Assembly (NCBI GenBank): GCA_938023905.1
Contig: CALJCO010000129.1
Location: 1 to 47,065, forward strand
Length of the DNA stretch: 47,065 bases
From: an uncultured Collinsella sp.
Lineage (GTDB): Bacteria; Actinomycetota; Coriobacteriia; Coriobacteriales; Coriobacteriaceae
Reading direction: 5' to 3'
Part shown: piece after piece, positions 45,450 to 47,065 of the stretch
How the letters are laid out: the number at the start of each line of letters is the position of its first letter
How positions within the stretch are numbered: the first letter of the stretch is position 1
Made by a program: the position numbers and the translations under genes
Notes under the pieces: model-generated
Told to the model about the DNA's origin: nothing
Seen by the model: only the letters and a program-made list of their open reading frames with translations
Databases searched by the model: none

Positions 45450-46886
45450 ATGCTTGACTACAATTTGGAAAAACGCGGCGAAGCATCGCTCTATGAGTAT
45501 GTTTACCAGCAAATCCGAGATGATATCGTAGCTGGACGCATTACGGCGGGGGAGCATCTGCCGTCCAAGCGCGCCTTTGCCAGTCATCTGGGAATCAGTG
45601 TTATTACCATCGAGAATGCATATAGCCAGTTGCTTGCCGAGGGCTATATTTGCTCAAAGCCGCGCCGTGGTTACTACGCGTGCGAGCTTCCCGATGCACC
45701 GGTTTTGTCTTTGGCCGCGGGGGATATCGACCGAGATGCTGTCTCTGTTGGCCCCAGCGCGCATGATGCCACGGGGCAGGTCGAGCGATTCGACGCACTT
45801 TCTCCTTCCGCCTTGGAAGCGGCGCGGCTTTGGCAGGCCGCCCTGCGGGCGACGCTGACGACCGAAGACGAACGCGAAATCTTTTCGCCCGCACCGGCGC
45901 AGGGTACCGCTCGGCTACGGTGCGCAATCGCTCACCATCTGCGCGGGACGAGGGGTATGAATGTCGACCCCGACAACATCGTTATCGGCGCGGGCGCCCA
46001 GCTGCTCGATACCATGTTGGTTCAGTTGCTTGGAGCCGACAAGGTGTATGCCGTTGAGGATCCGGGCTATTTGCGCCTGACGCGCATCTATCAGGCTATG
46101 GGCTGCCAAGTACGACATATCCCGTTGGACGACGACGGCGTGGACCTGAGCGCTCTGCAGAAAACTGGGACCGATGTCCTTCACCTGATGCCGTCCCATC
46201 AGTATCCGACCGGCCTTGTGACGAGCATTGCGCGTCGCTATGCGCTGCTGAGCTGGGCCGCCGAGCGACCAGGTCGGTATCTCATCGAAGATGACTTTGA
46301 TTGTGAGTTTCGCCTTGCCGGCAAGCCGATTCCCGCGCTCGCGTCGATCGATGCCGCCCAGTCGGTTATCTACACCAACACGTTTTCGAAGAGCCTGTCA
46401 TCGGCGTTGCGTCTAGCGTACATGGTGTTGCCCGATGAGCTAATGGAGCGGTTTAGGCACAACCTTGGTTTTTACGCCTCGTCGGTGAGCTCTGTTGACC
46501 AGGTCGCTTTGGCTCGTTTGCTGGAATCGGGTGATTACGAGCGACATGTGAACCGCGTACGCGTTCGTGCTCGCGAGGCGCGTGATGGCCTGGCGACGCT
46601 TGTACGGAAAACGTTTCCGGCAGGGGAAGTCTCGATCGAGCATGCAGACGCGGGCCTTTACTGTATCGTGGTTGCGGAGCGTGGAATGGGCGGAAGCACT
46701 TTTGCACGGGCCCTCACGCGCTCGAGCATCCCTTTTATCGATATCGGTGACTGTTTTTGGTGTGCCGATGGCGCATCTGTCCCTGAAAACTCAACTCAAA
46801 TTCTTGTTCAGTATGACGATCTGAGTCCAAAAGTACTAACTACCTTGGAATTGCAGCTAATGGGGGGCGCTCTGCAACCTAAGTGA
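45450..46886 (+). CDS. pdxR: MocR/PdxR-family regulator (GntR winged helix + aminotransferase fold)
   Basis: 478 residues. The GntR winged helix lies at about 1-75 (SLYEYVYQQIRDDIVAGRIT, LPSKRAFASHLGISVITIEN). The aminotransferase-like domain extends from about 115 to the end (PAPAQGTARLRCAIAHHLRG, GAGAQLLDTMLVQLL, LMPSHQYPTG, and the PLP lysine in TNTFSKSLSSALRLAYMV). Members sense PLP and activate pdxST; the divergent position beside pdxST supports this. AGGTG about 10 nt upstream is a modest ribosome site. The stop TGA is the first TGA of the terminal arm of the repeat at 46881. Confidence 0.88.
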   Translation: MLDYNLEKRGEASLYEYVYQQIRDDIVAGRITAGEHLPSKRAFASHLGISVITIENAYSQLLAEGYICSKPRRGYYACELPDAPVLSLAAGDIDRDAVSVGPSAHDATGQVERFDALSPSALEAARLWQAALRATLTTEDEREIFSPAPAQGTARLRCAIAHHLRGTRGMNVDPDNIVIGAGAQLLDTMLVQLLGADKVYAVEDPGYLRLTRIYQAMGCQVRHIPLDDDGVDLSALQKTGTDVLHLMPSHQYPTGLVTSIARRYALLSWAAERPGRYLIEDDFDCEFRLAGKPIPALASIDAAQSVIYTNTFSKSLSSALRLAYMVLPDELMERFRHNLGFYASSVSSVDQVALARLLESGDYERHVNRVRVRAREARDGLATLVRKTFPAGEVSIEHADAGLYCIVVAERGMGGSTFARALTRSSIPFIDIGDCFWCADGASVPENSTQILVQYDDLSPKVLTTLELQLMGGALQPK

Positions 46887-46999
46887 GTAGACTTTTAGCA
46901 CTTTGGCGACCAGGCAGTTTTGTAACAAGCTATCTACCTGCGGTTTTGAAAAGCAGGATGACCGGCCTGATCGGGATGTTCAAAAAAGTCTACTCACTT
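46881..46999. repeat. 119-bp element with 16-bp terminal inverted repeats
   Basis: AAGTGAGTAGACTTTT at 46881-46896 is exactly inverted at 46984-46999. The 87-bp interior has no ORF; it contains CCTGC/GCAGG words. MITE- or REP-like in appearance. It donates the stop codon of pdxR. The remaining 66 bp of the window show no gene. Confidence 0.75.
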
Positions 47000-47065
47000 G
47001 CCGCGCAAAGGGTGGCGCGCGCAGACGTGGTGTAAGAGCGTCCCGAGGTCCGTCGCTGCAAGTCC

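Overview
The window looks like the chromosome of a gut Coriobacteriia bacterium, most likely Collinsella or a close relative. This is inferred from the high-GC, densely packed genes with AGGAGG-type ribosome sites, an N-terminal-Cys bile salt hydrolase, LAATG-type cell-wall-sorted proteins, an RGG-tailed MarR-like protein and the mix of biosynthetic genes. No transposase, tRNA, rRNA or CRISPR array was found.

Layout. 1-2.6 kb: small membrane proteins, rsmJ, a zinc-ribbon protein and a GNAT acetyltransferase. 2.9-9.9 kb: a TetM/EF-G-like GTPase, then a module of AAA ATPase, UvrA-like ABC ATPase and convergent AAA ATPase, with a 31-bp palindrome at both ends and inside. 9.9-13.6 kb: trmL, a CobW-type GTPase, an Fe-S flavoprotein with a Cys-less ArsC-like partner, and an AT-richer patch of small or broken genes. 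13.7-18.1 kb: two tandem multidomain GGDEF/PAS proteins, the second losing its EAL domain to an in-frame TGA. 18.4-26.9 kb: patatin, a thiamine salvage operon (thiM, thiamine-binding protein, thiE) behind a TPP riboswitch, a HAD phosphatase, LysR, a MetE-like protein, a uracil permease and an esterase. 27.1-32.4 kb: a tandem duplication of a beta-helix surface protein next to a purine permease. 32.6-38.5 kb: a peptide-deformylase-like protein, bile salt hydrolase, Kup, and an EamA exporter divergent from a LysR. 38.6-43.4 kb: an HTH-AlaA fusion, a second deformylase, an MFS exporter and the RGG protein. 43.8-46.9 kb: pdxT-pdxS divergent from a MocR/PdxR regulator.

The most interesting signal is outside the proteins. 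A roughly 150-nt element occurs twice (40145-40296 and 43406-43556). It has identical loop sequences but different, compensating stems, as a structured RNA or a structure-selected repeat would. Several palindromic repeat families sit exactly at gene 3' ends and supply the stop codon of at least three genes (TetM-like, trmL, pdxR). The AAA-UvrA-AAA module is delimited by one such palindrome. The HTH-AlaA fusion keeps a ribosome site and start codon for a separate aminotransferase and lies behind an AATTGAAC operator array.

Genes that probably work together: the TPP-controlled thiamine salvage genes; pdxST with their divergent regulator; the EamA exporter with its LysR; the flavoprotein and ArsC-like pair; and the two c-di-GMP proteins.
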